From NCBI RefSeq assembly GCF_901905185.1, contig NZ_CABFMQ020000057.1:1-64000 (forward strand): DNA of 64,000 nt, in the 5' to 3' direction. Shown piece after piece: positions 36,123 through 44,306 of the stretch. The DNA comes from Methylocella tundrae (lineage in GTDB: Bacteria > Pseudomonadota > Alphaproteobacteria > Rhizobiales > Beijerinckiaceae). Under the pieces are notes generated by a model. The model was not told the origin of the DNA. It did no database searches and worked only from the letters and a program-made list of their open reading frames with translations. The translations under genes and the position numbers were made by a program. How positions within the stretch are numbered: position 1 is the stretch's first letter; each line of letters opens with the position of its first letter.

Positions 36123-37382
36123 TCAGACCGCGCCGCCGATTTTGCTGAGTCCGAGGTGCGAACCGGTGCGCACGCCATCATTGATCGTGCGCAAGATTTG
36201 TCTCCCGTTGTTTTTGAAAAATTGTTTCACGCCCGAGGCGTCGATAGCCTGGACGCTAAAATTCGTCGAATGATGAACGTGCACGGTTCCGGCGCCGCCC
36301 GCTCCGCTGGACAACGCATTTCGCAAGGCGCCCGCTGGTCCTGCCGGAACAATCATTTCGCCCTGATGCACCTGTGCGATCATATCGCTTGGCAGGCTCC
36401 ATGCGCCGACTGCGAAAGAGGCGAGCCCTGTTGCAACGCTCAGAACCGTGGCCTCGCCGGCCGCGGCGGGTCCGGCGGCCGCCGGACCCATCACCGGCGC
36501 AAGGAAGCCGAAGATCCCGGCAAAGGCCTCGCCCGCGGACGCGGTAATGCTTTTCAGCACATTCGAGACGATGCTCGCGTTGGAGGCCGCCGCCGCGGTG
36601 CTTTCAAATCCCGCCCGCGCAGAGGCGCCAGCGGCGACGGCGCTCGTCTGCGCGGTCTGCGCGGCCGTTGTCGCAGCCGTATTTATCGCTAGGCCGGCGA
36701 GCCAGTCAGCTACGAATCTCACGCGCGCCGCAATGAAAGATTGGACGATCGACAAAGCGACGCCTTGAGCGGCCTGTCCGAGCGTCCGCTGCCCTTGAAC
36801 CAGGCCCATCATGGAATTTGTTACGCTTGATCCGATCTGCTCGAAGGTGCGCTTGTAATCAGCGTAAATCTGCTGGTTGACCTGGCTTTCGATCTGCTGC
36901 CGCTTTAGTGCCGACTGGCTCGCAAGTTCCTCGATTTGGCGCTGGACCGTCGCATAGGCGAGCGTTCCTTGTTGATAGTCGCCTTGAAGAACCTGAAGAT
37001 GCTGCGCCTCGATGTTTTCGCGTTGCTTTTCCGACGCTAACAGGCTCGCAAGCTCTTCCTGCCGCGAGATCTGCCCTGTTTGCGCCTGCTGCTTGATCAG
37101 CGAGGATTGCAGCGCAACGCCGTTGAGGGCGATATTATAGCGCCCCTGCTCCGTCTGGCGCGCAATTGCAAGCTGAGTGTCGCTGGCGGCCTGCGCCGAT
37201 GTAATTGTCTGCGCGGCATTGGCCGCATAGGCTTGCGACAGGGTGGCGAAAGAAGCGTTTATTTGCGTCGCGCCGCTGCGGAGCGCCCCCGTGGTCGAGT
37301 CTACAGCGGTCGACGCCTGCCGCAAGCCTTTTTGCAAATCTCCGACGTCAGCGGTAAATCGGATGGAGACATCATCAGTCAT
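36123..37382 (-). CDS. Tail tape measure protein
   Basis: 419 residues from ATG 37382 (AAGGA upstream), short for a tape measure and close to that of GTA-like tails. The N-terminus (VSIRFTADVGDLQKGLRQAS) is typical. A long Gln/Ala/Ser-rich helical region runs from about 30 to 260, followed by a hydrophobic Ala/Gly segment (about 265-330). The C-terminus contains DMIAQVHQGEMIVPAGPAGA, a motif common in tape-measure ends. Its length should set a tail of roughly GTA length. It lies between chaperone and distal tail genes. Confidence 0.85.
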   Translation of the reverse strand: MTDDVSIRFTADVGDLQKGLRQASTAVDSTTGALRSGATQINASFATLSQAYAANAAQTITSAQAASDTQLAIARQTEQGRYNIALNGVALQSSLIKQQAQTGQISRQEELASLLASEKQRENIEAQHLQVLQGDYQQGTLAYATVQRQIEELASQSALKRQQIESQVNQQIYADYKRTFEQIGSSVTNSMMGLVQGQRTLGQAAQGVALSIVQSFIAARVRFVADWLAGLAINTAATTAAQTAQTSAVAAGASARAGFESTAAAASNASIVSNVLKSITASAGEAFAGIFGFLAPVMGPAAAGPAAAGEATVLSVATGLASFAVGAWSLPSDMIAQVHQGEMIVPAGPAGALRNALSSGAGGAGTVHVHHSTNFSVQAIDASGVKQFFKNNGRQILRTINDGVRTGSHLGLSKIGGAV

Positions 37383-37510
37383 GCGCAAAGATCCTTACAT
37401 GATTTGCTCGCAATCGTGACTGAACGAACGAGGCGATTTTGTAACGTCGGCCAGATCGCGCGCAATGCTTCGCGGGACGCGACGGTGATTGCTGGACGAG
37501 GTTCGGGAAT

Positions 37511-37816
37511 TCACCCGCCTTCCGCCGCGCGCACGAACCCATCCGGATATCGTGCGATCAAGCCGCCGATTCCGCTCGGGTCGGCGGCGCTCTTCGATGA
37601 AACAACCTGAGGCTTGCGTTCGATGCGATGAACGCATTTCAGGATCTCATGCGCCGGCGGATAGTCACGCCAGTAGGAAAAAAGCGCTAGGATATCGTAC
37701 AGCGTCATCTCGTCGATCTCGGCCGGAGTATAGCCGCAGGCGGTCATGAGCCGGGCGTAGATGTGGTCGAAGTCTATGCGGGCGGCGGCATCGCATCCGC
37801 CGCGCCCGCTCAGGCT
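37511..37816 (-). CDS. Tail assembly chaperone extension, reached by probable -1 frameshift (GT)
   Basis: About 101 codons are open in the -1 frame relative to the chaperone gene at 37810-38118. The peptide looks genuine (RIDFDHIYARLMTACGYTPA, then EIDEMTLYDILALFSYW). No ATG, GTG or TTG start is present in the right place; the only candidate is CTG at 37811-37813, overlapping the chaperone stop. The coding strand has a run GGGGGAA at 37816-37822 just before that stop. This position, between tube and tape measure, is where tailed phages make G and GT chaperones by frameshifting. The mechanism is inferred. Confidence 0.65.
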   Translation of the reverse strand, partial: SLSGRGGCDAAARIDFDHIYARLMTACGYTPAEIDEMTLYDILALFSYWRDYPPAHEILKCVHRIERKPQVVSSKSAADPSGIGGLIARYPDGFVRAAEGG

Positions 37817-38118
37817 TCCCCCGCGCCGGCGTCTCCTTCTGCCGACGAAGGAAGAAATCCGCCGAGACGCAGGATGGCCGCCATCGCGGCGGCAATTTCG
37901 GGGGACGTCGCCTCGACGTCTCCAAGCGACGCCGCCGCCTCGGCATGATCGCGCCGCAACGCGATCGCCACGATCGCCATCGCGGCGGCGACATTGCCTT
38001 TCGCTTCTGATGCATTCGCCATGAGAACTGGTTCGATTTCCTGTACCTGGCGCAGCGTCAGGGGCCTGATCGGCCATTCACGCTCGCCAAGCCTTATCAT
38101 CTCGGTGCGCATGCGCAT
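37810..38118 (-). CDS. Tail assembly chaperone (G / GTA g10 position)
   Basis: 102 residues: MIRLGEREWPIRPLTLRQVQ, then a helical Ala-rich region and a Gly/Ala tail. Small helical chaperones with this beginning are encoded between the tube and tape-measure genes and keep the tape measure soluble. The ATG overlaps the tube gene stop by one base (TGATG). The last codons carry a G-rich run that may let a share of ribosomes slip into the following frame. Confidence 0.75.
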   Translation of the reverse strand: MRMRTEMIRLGEREWPIRPLTLRQVQEIEPVLMANASEAKGNVAAAMAIVAIALRRDHAEAAASLGDVEATSPEIAAAMAAILRLGGFLPSSAEGDAGAGEA

Positions 38119-38855
38119 CAGGAAGCCTCCGCGAAGGACCAGGTCATCACATTGCCGGCCGGGTCGGCAAAGCAGGAAAAGTCAAATTCCGGCATGACGA
38201 AATCTTCCAGCTTGGTCTGGAAGCTCAGCTTGCTCGAAGTGCAATTATTGAGTTTCAGCGAAAGGGCCTGGCCCTGGAACGTTGTGTAGAACACCGCCTG
38301 GAAGGTTGGCGTCGTGCCCAGCAACTGATTGCTCACCGTGAACTTCTGCCCCGAATTGTTAGCGGTATATGTATAGCTTATCAGCACTGCCGTGCCTGCG
38401 TCGGCCGCGTTGAATGTCACGACGCCAGAGGAGATGGAATATTGCCCGGGAGATGGAGCCGAGGCGACTTTGGTCAGCGGCAGGCCCGTCGCGGCATAGA
38501 GAACGCCCTGGTCGTCCACGAAATTCGTCGCATTTGCGACGGTGACCGCGTAGGGCGCCGCCGCCGGAACCGACGCCGCTTCGGCAAAGGATGTCGCGAC
38601 TTGCCCAGCAGAGGGCGCGACGCCATAAAAGAGATTGGCCAAGGCCAATCCGGAAATGCGCGCCACCTTTGCCTTTCCCGTTGTCTTGATCGTGCCGCGC
38701 GCAATAGCGACCGGGCGCTGATACTGCCCGGTCAGTTCCTTGATACTCGCGGTTTCCTCGATGGTGACTTCCTGCACCAGACCGAAATTGACTGGCGTCG
38801 CGTTCGCAATATCCGTGCGGGTTCCGAGCAGAACGCCCGAGCCGAAGCTATACAT
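38118..38855 (-). CDS. Major tail tube protein with inserted beta domain
   Basis: 245 residues from ATG 38855 (AGAGGTC upstream). The tube fold is suggested by VQEVTIEETASIKELTGQYQ and by SLKLNNCTSSKLSFQTKLED near the end. Residues 101-163 are an extra domain (PYAVTV... GQYSISSGVVTFNAADAGTA... YTY) that recurs in the head-tail connector of this cluster. The domain probably decorates the outside of the tube. It is at the GTA g9 position. Confidence 0.85.
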   Translation of the reverse strand: MYSFGSGVLLGTRTDIANATPVNFGLVQEVTIEETASIKELTGQYQRPVAIARGTIKTTGKAKVARISGLALANLFYGVAPSAGQVATSFAEAASVPAAAPYAVTVANATNFVDDQGVLYAATGLPLTKVASAPSPGQYSISSGVVTFNAADAGTAVLISYTYTANNSGQKFTVSNQLLGTTPTFQAVFYTTFQGQALSLKLNNCTSSKLSFQTKLEDFVMPEFDFSCFADPAGNVMTWSFAEAS

Positions 38856-38945
38856 GGATGACCTCTTTTGTTCGACCAATGCTAATGCCGTCGCCGCCGC
38901 CACTCCACAGGATGGCGGCCATCGCGACCGCGACTTTCGGAACGC

Positions 38946-39392
38946 TTATGGAAGTATCAGCTTCACGGGAACGATCAGCAGCGCGTCGCCGTCAAGATCG
39001 CCCGGATCCTTCAATGTCTTGCCGTCGATGCGGCAATGATGAACAGCGCCCCCCAATGTGTTGCGGCCCATGGCCAGATCCGCTCCCGAAAGCGCGAATG
39101 CGTCATCCAGCGCGTCCATAACGTCATTGATAAGCGTGGCGCCAATGACCGCGGGGTCTTTGGCGTTGAGGTAGACGAAAAGTTTAAGATCGATCGCCCG
39201 CTTCGGCGTTGCGCCTTCATTCCAGAAATATGTTTCCTGTCCGCCCTCGAACATGAAGCACGCTGGCCGGCTCGTCGCCGGCACGTCGCTCCAGAGCTTT
39301 AGACGCCGCGCTGGCCCCATCTTCCACGGGTAGGCGCCCGAGACGAGGCTTTTCAGCGCTTCGATGGCGATTTCACGCCTTGCCGCCGTCAT
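38946..39392 (-). CDS. Tail terminator, DUF3168 family (GTA g8-like)
   Basis: 148 residues. The N-terminus EIAIEALKSLVSGAYPW and the later MDALDDAFALSGADLAMG fit DUF3168-type tail terminators, which cap the tube and stop its growth. It starts at ATG 39392, 48 bp behind the stopper gene and 90 bp before the tube gene. Confidence 0.75.
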   Translation of the reverse strand: MTAARREIAIEALKSLVSGAYPWKMGPARRLKLWSDVPATSRPACFMFEGGQETYFWNEGATPKRAIDLKLFVYLNAKDPAVIGATLINDVMDALDDAFALSGADLAMGRNTLGGAVHHCRIDGKTLKDPGDLDGDALLIVPVKLILP

Positions 39393-39440
39393 GCCTTTTC
39401 CTTTCCCGCTATTGCGCTGACGTCAGCAACGCCGTCAGCC

Positions 39441-39887
39441 TCAGCCCTGTCCCAACGCCTCGAGCGCCGCCTGTTTCAGGCCAGCGGCGATCTCATCGCT
39501 CATTTCCGCAAAGGAGCTGCCGATGTAGGACCGTGACGGGATAGTCGAACCTGGATGATGAACCCTCTTGGCGAAACTCTGCCCACCGCCGGCGCCGAAG
39601 GCCAACGCTTTCGCCTTAACTGCGACGATGTCGTGCGCCGCGGTCTTGCCGCCGAATTCCTGGATCGCGGCATAGGGAACCCCGCTGCTGGATCCGACTA
39701 TCGCCACGGCGGAGCCGTCATCTTCGACCGAAGATTGAATTGAAGCGGCGAGCGCGCCTGATCTTGTGCGCAGGACTCCACCCGACAGCTTCTGTTGAAT
39801 CCGGGATTCGAGGACATTACGGAGCGCATCCGCCGCTTGAACGAGCGCATCCTGCACGGCCCCGATGTCGAGCGTGACCTCGATCAT
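39441..39887 (-). CDS. HK97 gp10-family head-tail joining / stopper protein (GTA g7 position)
   Basis: 148 residues from ATG 39887, which overlaps the connector stop (ATGA). It shows the HK97 gp10 pattern: N-terminal helix VQDALVQAADALRNVLESRI, then TRSGALAASIQSSVEDDG and YAAIQEFGGKTAAHDI, and a C-terminal helix. The conserved YAAIQEFGG is diagnostic. A longer frame to 40034 is a shadow of the connector gene. Confidence 0.85.
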   Translation of the reverse strand: MIEVTLDIGAVQDALVQAADALRNVLESRIQQKLSGGVLRTRSGALAASIQSSVEDDGSAVAIVGSSSGVPYAAIQEFGGKTAAHDIVAVKAKALAFGAGGGQSFAKRVHHPGSTIPSRSYIGSSFAEMSDEIAAGLKQAALEALGQG

Positions 39888-40711
39888 GGCGTCACCAATC
39901 GGCGGTATGGCTGCAATGCCGCCGCGACGAAGTCTGGAACGTCCTTTACGATGAACGCCATCGTTTCCTGACCTCCAAGCGATTTCGATTGCTGCCCGAT
40001 GCGCGAGCGATAAGCGTAGCGCTCGGCCGCCCAATCCATGCAGCAGACCGCAAGGTCGGCTGGCACATAGCCGTATGTGATGTTCAGTGCAGCGCCCGCG
40101 TCGGACGGCGCGAATGTGTACACGCCATTTTGAACAACATATTGCCCAGCGACGGGGTTCCCAGCGACGGGCGACAATGCAACGCCATTCGCATAAGCGA
40201 CGCCGCCGTCGCTGGCCCAGTCTCCGTAGGGCGCGAGCACGGAGATGGCGTAGGGCGGCGCCTGCGGCGCCATTGCCGCCTCTCCCGTGATTTGATAGCC
40301 CGCCAGATAGGAGACCTGGACATTTTGCACGCCAGCCGTGAATCGGCGACCCCGCAGCGATAACCGCTGCATCCGCCCCGGTGGCTCGGAGTCCGCGCCG
40401 TCAAGGACAAATCCGGCCTGGAAGGCGGCTCCAGCATCAATGGGCGGCGCCGGTGGGATCGGAACGCCGTTGACGCCGCAAAGCGAAACAGAGTTGACCG
40501 GCCACTGCCGCAGGATGATCGAACATTCGTTGCCGCCGTCATATGTCTCCAAATAGTTCCCAGGCAGAATGCAGGGCCGATCGAGTATGTTGAGGATCGC
40601 CCGGCTGATCTGCGTAATGAGTTGCGACAGGAGAAGATCGTCCTCGCTTCCCGCTATATCTAGCCAGGTTTTGAGATTGGACAGGTTGGTGAGATCATAG
40701 GCAGAGGCCAT
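39884..40711 (-). CDS. Head-tail connector (HK97 gp6 / GTA g6-like) with inserted beta domain
   Basis: 275 residues. The helical connector core is seen at both ends: YDLTNLSNLKTWLDIAGSED, DDLLLSQLITQISRAILNIL and DWAAERYAYRSRIGQQ. Residues 153-215 are an extra domain (PYAISV... GQYVVQNGVYTFAPSDAGAA... YGY) homologous to that in the tail tube protein. Connectors of this family are usually 100-200 residues, so the extra length is explained by the insertion. Confidence 0.82.
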   Translation of the reverse strand: MASAYDLTNLSNLKTWLDIAGSEDDLLLSQLITQISRAILNILDRPCILPGNYLETYDGGNECSIILRQWPVNSVSLCGVNGVPIPPAPPIDAGAAFQAGFVLDGADSEPPGRMQRLSLRGRRFTAGVQNVQVSYLAGYQITGEAAMAPQAPPYAISVLAPYGDWASDGGVAYANGVALSPVAGNPVAGQYVVQNGVYTFAPSDAGAALNITYGYVPADLAVCCMDWAAERYAYRSRIGQQSKSLGGQETMAFIVKDVPDFVAAALQPYRRLVTP

Positions 40712-40794
40712 AAGCTGGGGTCCTCAAAGTGACGCGGCCAAGAACTCGATCGGGGTTCGTCGGCCTTGTTCCGCGGAAACGGCGCAAGGCGGCA

Positions 40795-41259
40795 TCACGC
40801 GAGGCCCATCGCCTGACGCGCCATGGCGCGCAATTCCTCATTCGTCACAGGGAGGGAAACCGAGACGCCCCTGCCCTTGAGGAAGGCGAAAAGCCCCTGG
40901 CGGCTCAAGGCAGACACGGACTCAGCACTGGCATTGACGTTAGCCCCTGCTCCTGCCACGCCTGATGTTTGCTCGAAAGGCAGAACCGATGCCTCCGAAG
41001 CCGTTAGGCGGGTCCGAATTTCTTCCGTGCCGATCGTCTGCAAAGCTCGCAGCGTCGCGTTCATCGCAGCGACGATGAGCTCTTCACGGTTCATCGAGGC
41101 AAGCTCGCGGAGATCCTCCTCCTCCCACAGGCGGAAGCCATGGGCGGAAAGAGCGGGCCAGTCAGCGTCATCAACCTCTATCGAATTATCCTCGGCAATT
41201 TCGAGGCTCCGCCCGAGATGCGAAACGGCGCCGCAACCGGCGGGAACACGTAGTTTCAT
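40795..41259 (-). CDS. Phage structural-region protein of unknown function
   Basis: 154 residues from ATG 41259 (AAGGA nine bases upstream); an ATG at 41268 is also possible. The N-terminal part (LRVPAGCGAVSHLGRSLEIA) resembles phage proteins with a small beta domain binding near capsids. The C-terminal 35 residues (LSRQGLFAFLKGRGVSVSLP) look like a helical dimer. It lies between the capsid and connector genes, where phages often keep a head-completion or decoration protein. Confidence 0.6.
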   Translation of the reverse strand: MKLRVPAGCGAVSHLGRSLEIAEDNSIEVDDADWPALSAHGFRLWEEEDLRELASMNREELIVAAMNATLRALQTIGTEEIRTRLTASEASVLPFEQTSGVAGAGANVNASAESVSALSRQGLFAFLKGRGVSVSLPVTNEELRAMARQAMGLA

Positions 41260-41343
41260 GGCGACCATCCTTGTTTGCGCCGCGCTCAATTTACCCGGCT
41301 TCGAAGCAATCCGGGCGGCCGCCGACGACCGCCCGCACAACGG

Positions 41344-42861
41344 TCAGCCGTTGCCGATGTTTGTGATCAAGGCCAGAGCCGGGGGGAAATAATGCTGCAG
41401 CACTTCATCGGCATAAACGCCATATTCATATTTGCGAGTGCGCAGCGGCCACTCGATCTGATAGTAGTCTTGCCGGGTGCGGATTTGCATGACGTTGCCG
41501 ACGCCGGCGAGCGGGTATGGCAGACCCTTCGTCGTGAAAAGAATCGTGCCGGCCGGCATGTTCGGATGAACCTTGATATCCACGACTCCGCCACCCTGCA
41601 TCGAGAAGCGGTTGAGGTAGGTGCGGACCATGATGCCGCCGCCCACGAGATCCTGCGCCGTCTCGAACACGAAGCGTTGCGCCGAGCTCTGCGAGGCCGC
41701 CAGTATTTTCTTCGAAATATTCAACGCTTCCTGCGAGCTCACCCACATCGTGTCGGGCGACAGGCGATAATCATCCCACATGGATTTCAGCACGGTGTCG
41801 ATTTCGATGATGCCGCCGGATCCATCGGCGGTCAGCGGCGAACCGGTACCTGCGGTCCCCGGGCTCGTCGTATAGACCGACGCCCCCGACCCAGGCTTGA
41901 ACGCCTGATAAATGAGGCCATCGAAGGCCAGCGCGTTAGCTGAATTGTCATTGCTTCCCAGTGAAGCCGCCGTCTGTGATCCGGCCGCCGCGGCGCTGAT
42001 CACAACCGAATTGATCGTCGTGATCGCGCCAAGCACTTCAGCGCCGGCGGCGCCCCAGAACCACGCGTATCCGAGCGCGCCCGGAACGGGCATGACGCTT
42101 GCGCTGATCGAACCAGTCGCGCCCGTTGTCGCCGCCGTGGCGCTTGCGCTCTTTGCAGCGACGCCGCCACCGAAGGTGTCGGACGAACCATCGGCGTTGG
42201 TGCGGGTGATCTGGCCCTGCACGCCCCCCTGGATTGAGCCGTTCATCATACCGTCGAGAGTCAGCGCCGCGCATATAACGGACCATGTCTGCGCGGCCAG
42301 CGATCCTCCGCTCGTGGAAGCCGCGAGAGAGGGCGTCGGCGTGACTCCAAGCGCGCCCGAAGCGCAACCTCCAAGGATCATCGCCTCTTCGCCGAGCATC
42401 AGCGCTTCGAGGCCGGTCTTGGCTCCGATCGCCCGAACGTCGTCAAATTCCTGACCCGCGAATTGCGCTTCAAAATCGACGCTTGTTTCAACACCGATGC
42501 CCTTGTAGGAGGCGGTGTAGTCCTGCGTCGCGACCGCAAGCACGCCGCCGCGGTTGGCTGACGAAACGCCAAAGCGCAAGCCCGTCGTATTGATCTTCGT
42601 GATGGCGCGCCAGGCCGCCTGAATGCCGCCCTTGCCAGAAACGCGCGGGATCATATTGCGCAATGGAGTCAACACCGGATAAAGAAATTTCGCGCCGAGT
42701 TCGAGATCGTAGAAGGTCAGCCCCGAAGTCGCGCTCTGACTCTGCGAAAACGTGCTTTTCTCAAGTCCGATCAGGCTCTTGAAGCGCGGGTCGCCGAGCG
42801 GCTTCGACTGCGCGGTCTTGAGCCGGTCGAGGACGTCCTGCGCATCGGTGTGCATGGTCAT
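41344..42861 (-). CDS. Major capsid protein (HK97 fold)
   Basis: 505 residues, ATG 42861 with AGGAGTAAGC upstream. The N-terminal arm has MIPRVSGKGGIQAAWRAITK. The C-terminal half carries the spine helix and P-domain motifs (TMWVSSQEALNISKKILAAS), and the ending PYPLAGVGNVMQIRTRQDYY is typical of HK97-like capsids. It follows the prohead protease gene by 172 bp. The Ala/Thr/Gly-rich central section (about 200-310) is probably an inserted domain. Confidence 0.88.
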   Translation of the reverse strand: MTMHTDAQDVLDRLKTAQSKPLGDPRFKSLIGLEKSTFSQSQSATSGLTFYDLELGAKFLYPVLTPLRNMIPRVSGKGGIQAAWRAITKINTTGLRFGVSSANRGGVLAVATQDYTASYKGIGVETSVDFEAQFAGQEFDDVRAIGAKTGLEALMLGEEAMILGGCASGALGVTPTPSLAASTSGGSLAAQTWSVICAALTLDGMMNGSIQGGVQGQITRTNADGSSDTFGGGVAAKSASATAATTGATGSISASVMPVPGALGYAWFWGAAGAEVLGAITTINSVVISAAAAGSQTAASLGSNDNSANALAFDGLIYQAFKPGSGASVYTTSPGTAGTGSPLTADGSGGIIEIDTVLKSMWDDYRLSPDTMWVSSQEALNISKKILAASQSSAQRFVFETAQDLVGGGIMVRTYLNRFSMQGGGVVDIKVHPNMPAGTILFTTKGLPYPLAGVGNVMQIRTRQDYYQIEWPLRTRKYEYGVYADEVLQHYFPPALALITNIGNG

Positions 42862-43033
42862 AGCTTACTCCTGGCGGATGGAATTGCTGGAAGAAACGTA
42901 AGGGAAGTCGGACGTCCGCACGCTGTGGGGGGACGTTCGGTCGAGACCGGCTAACCGCGCATAAGCGCGCTTCGTAATGTCTTGACCGATGGCGCTCCGG
43001 AACGCGGGCGCGGGCGCTAGTCACACAGTGTTG

Positions 43034-44158
43034 TCATCGCATCGGCGCGCGCCCATTGCGCTGCGCGAGTTTGATCGCGAGAACGGAGAGCGCCTCCGGA
43101 TCAAGAAGGAGTTTCTCGACAGCATCGCCGTTGCGTGTGTCCAAACCCGCGTCTTCGCTTTTTGAAATCGATCGCGCCGAGCCCGCGAAGGGAAGCGGAA
43201 GGGGTTGCGATTCGATCTGCTTCACGCGGCGCAGCACGTCGTCAATTGTCGTCGCCAGCGCATCGAAGCGCTTTTCCAATCCGCCGGACATGCTTTTTTG
43301 TGCGTTGCATTCGGCGCCGAGATCGACGGATGTGTCATGCATTTGCTGCACGCGATGTTGGTCGGCTTCACTATTGCGGGCGCCGATCTTTGACAGCTTG
43401 GCGCTGGCGCGAGGGCGGCGCACAGAAGGCGCCGCCGACATAGCCAGAGATTGCGCCCCAGCGGACTGAGCGGGGCCCAGCTCCGCAGTTTCTTCATTCG
43501 CCATCGCGCGCAAAATGGCCGAGGCCCGCGTGACGAGATCACGCAGTCTGTCGGGCACGTTTGAATCATCCTGCTCAGCATTCGCTTCAGAGGCGGCGTC
43601 GCTTTGCAGGTCATTCAATTCGTCGATGAGACAGGCCAGGCGCGCGACCGCATCGAGGTCTTTGCCAAAGCTGCGCAGCTCCCTTGTGCCATCGGCTTTG
43701 ATCATCTCAAACTGAGCCTGTGGGAGGCAAGGCAAATCGACGAGTGAAATCTCGGTGGGATCCGCCGTATAGCGCGTCAACCCATCCTCGTCCGTCCAAC
43801 GCCGCGCATAGGCGCCGCCTTGGGAGAAGCCGGTATAGACGCCTTCCGCGACCTTCACCCATTCCGCGTCATCAATCACCTTGGCGCAGATTTCGATCTG
43901 TTTGCGCGTATCGTTGAAATTGATCTCCGTCACTTTGCCCGCCGCCACCGGCCCATGCATCGCACGGAGATTGCCAAGCGACTTCCCCGCGGTGGATTTG
44001 GCGATCTCGGCCGACCATTTTTCATAAAGGGGCTTGGTCGAGGCGTAGTCACAAATTTCGCCGGCGCGGTCTTCCGCCTCCGCCGTCGCAAGGCCATAGA
44101 CGAGGCGCTGCGCCGCGTCGACCTTCGTAATCGGGATGAACATTCGCAACGCGGACAT
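43034..44158 (-). CDS. Prohead protease fused to a coiled-coil (scaffold-like) C-terminus
   Basis: 374 residues from ATG 44158 (AAGGAGCACGC upstream). Residues 1 to about 155 are an XkdF-type/prohead protease-like domain: VYGLATAEAEDRAGEICDYA, LRAMHGPVAAGKVTEI and YTADPTEISLVDLPCLPQAQ. The remainder is helical and charged, with LEKRFDALATTIDDVLRRVK, and looks like a scaffold. Such fusions let the scaffold be removed after assembly. The family assignment is by motif, and the exact catalytic residues were not identified. Confidence 0.78.
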   Translation of the reverse strand: MSALRMFIPITKVDAAQRLVYGLATAEAEDRAGEICDYASTKPLYEKWSAEIAKSTAGKSLGNLRAMHGPVAAGKVTEINFNDTRKQIEICAKVIDDAEWVKVAEGVYTGFSQGGAYARRWTDEDGLTRYTADPTEISLVDLPCLPQAQFEMIKADGTRELRSFGKDLDAVARLACLIDELNDLQSDAASEANAEQDDSNVPDRLRDLVTRASAILRAMANEETAELGPAQSAGAQSLAMSAAPSVRRPRASAKLSKIGARNSEADQHRVQQMHDTSVDLGAECNAQKSMSGGLEKRFDALATTIDDVLRRVKQIESQPLPLPFAGSARSISKSEDAGLDTRNGDAVEKLLLDPEALSVLAIKLAQRNGRAPMR

Positions 44159-44306
44159 GCGTGCTCCTTGGTTTTCGTTAAAGTAATGGAGGCGCGGGGA
44201 TGGCAAGCAGACAAGCCGGCGGCGCGAGGCCTCCAGCGCCTCTGCGTAAAATGCGGAAGCAACTGCGCGAGGAGAAAGAGCAATCCAGCAAGCGCTGAGC
44301 GTTTCC

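Noticed and set aside
37395..37637. 80-codon frame between chaperone and tape measure
   Set aside because: Arg-rich shadow overlapping the chaperone extension; the gap before the tape measure carries only its ribosome site.
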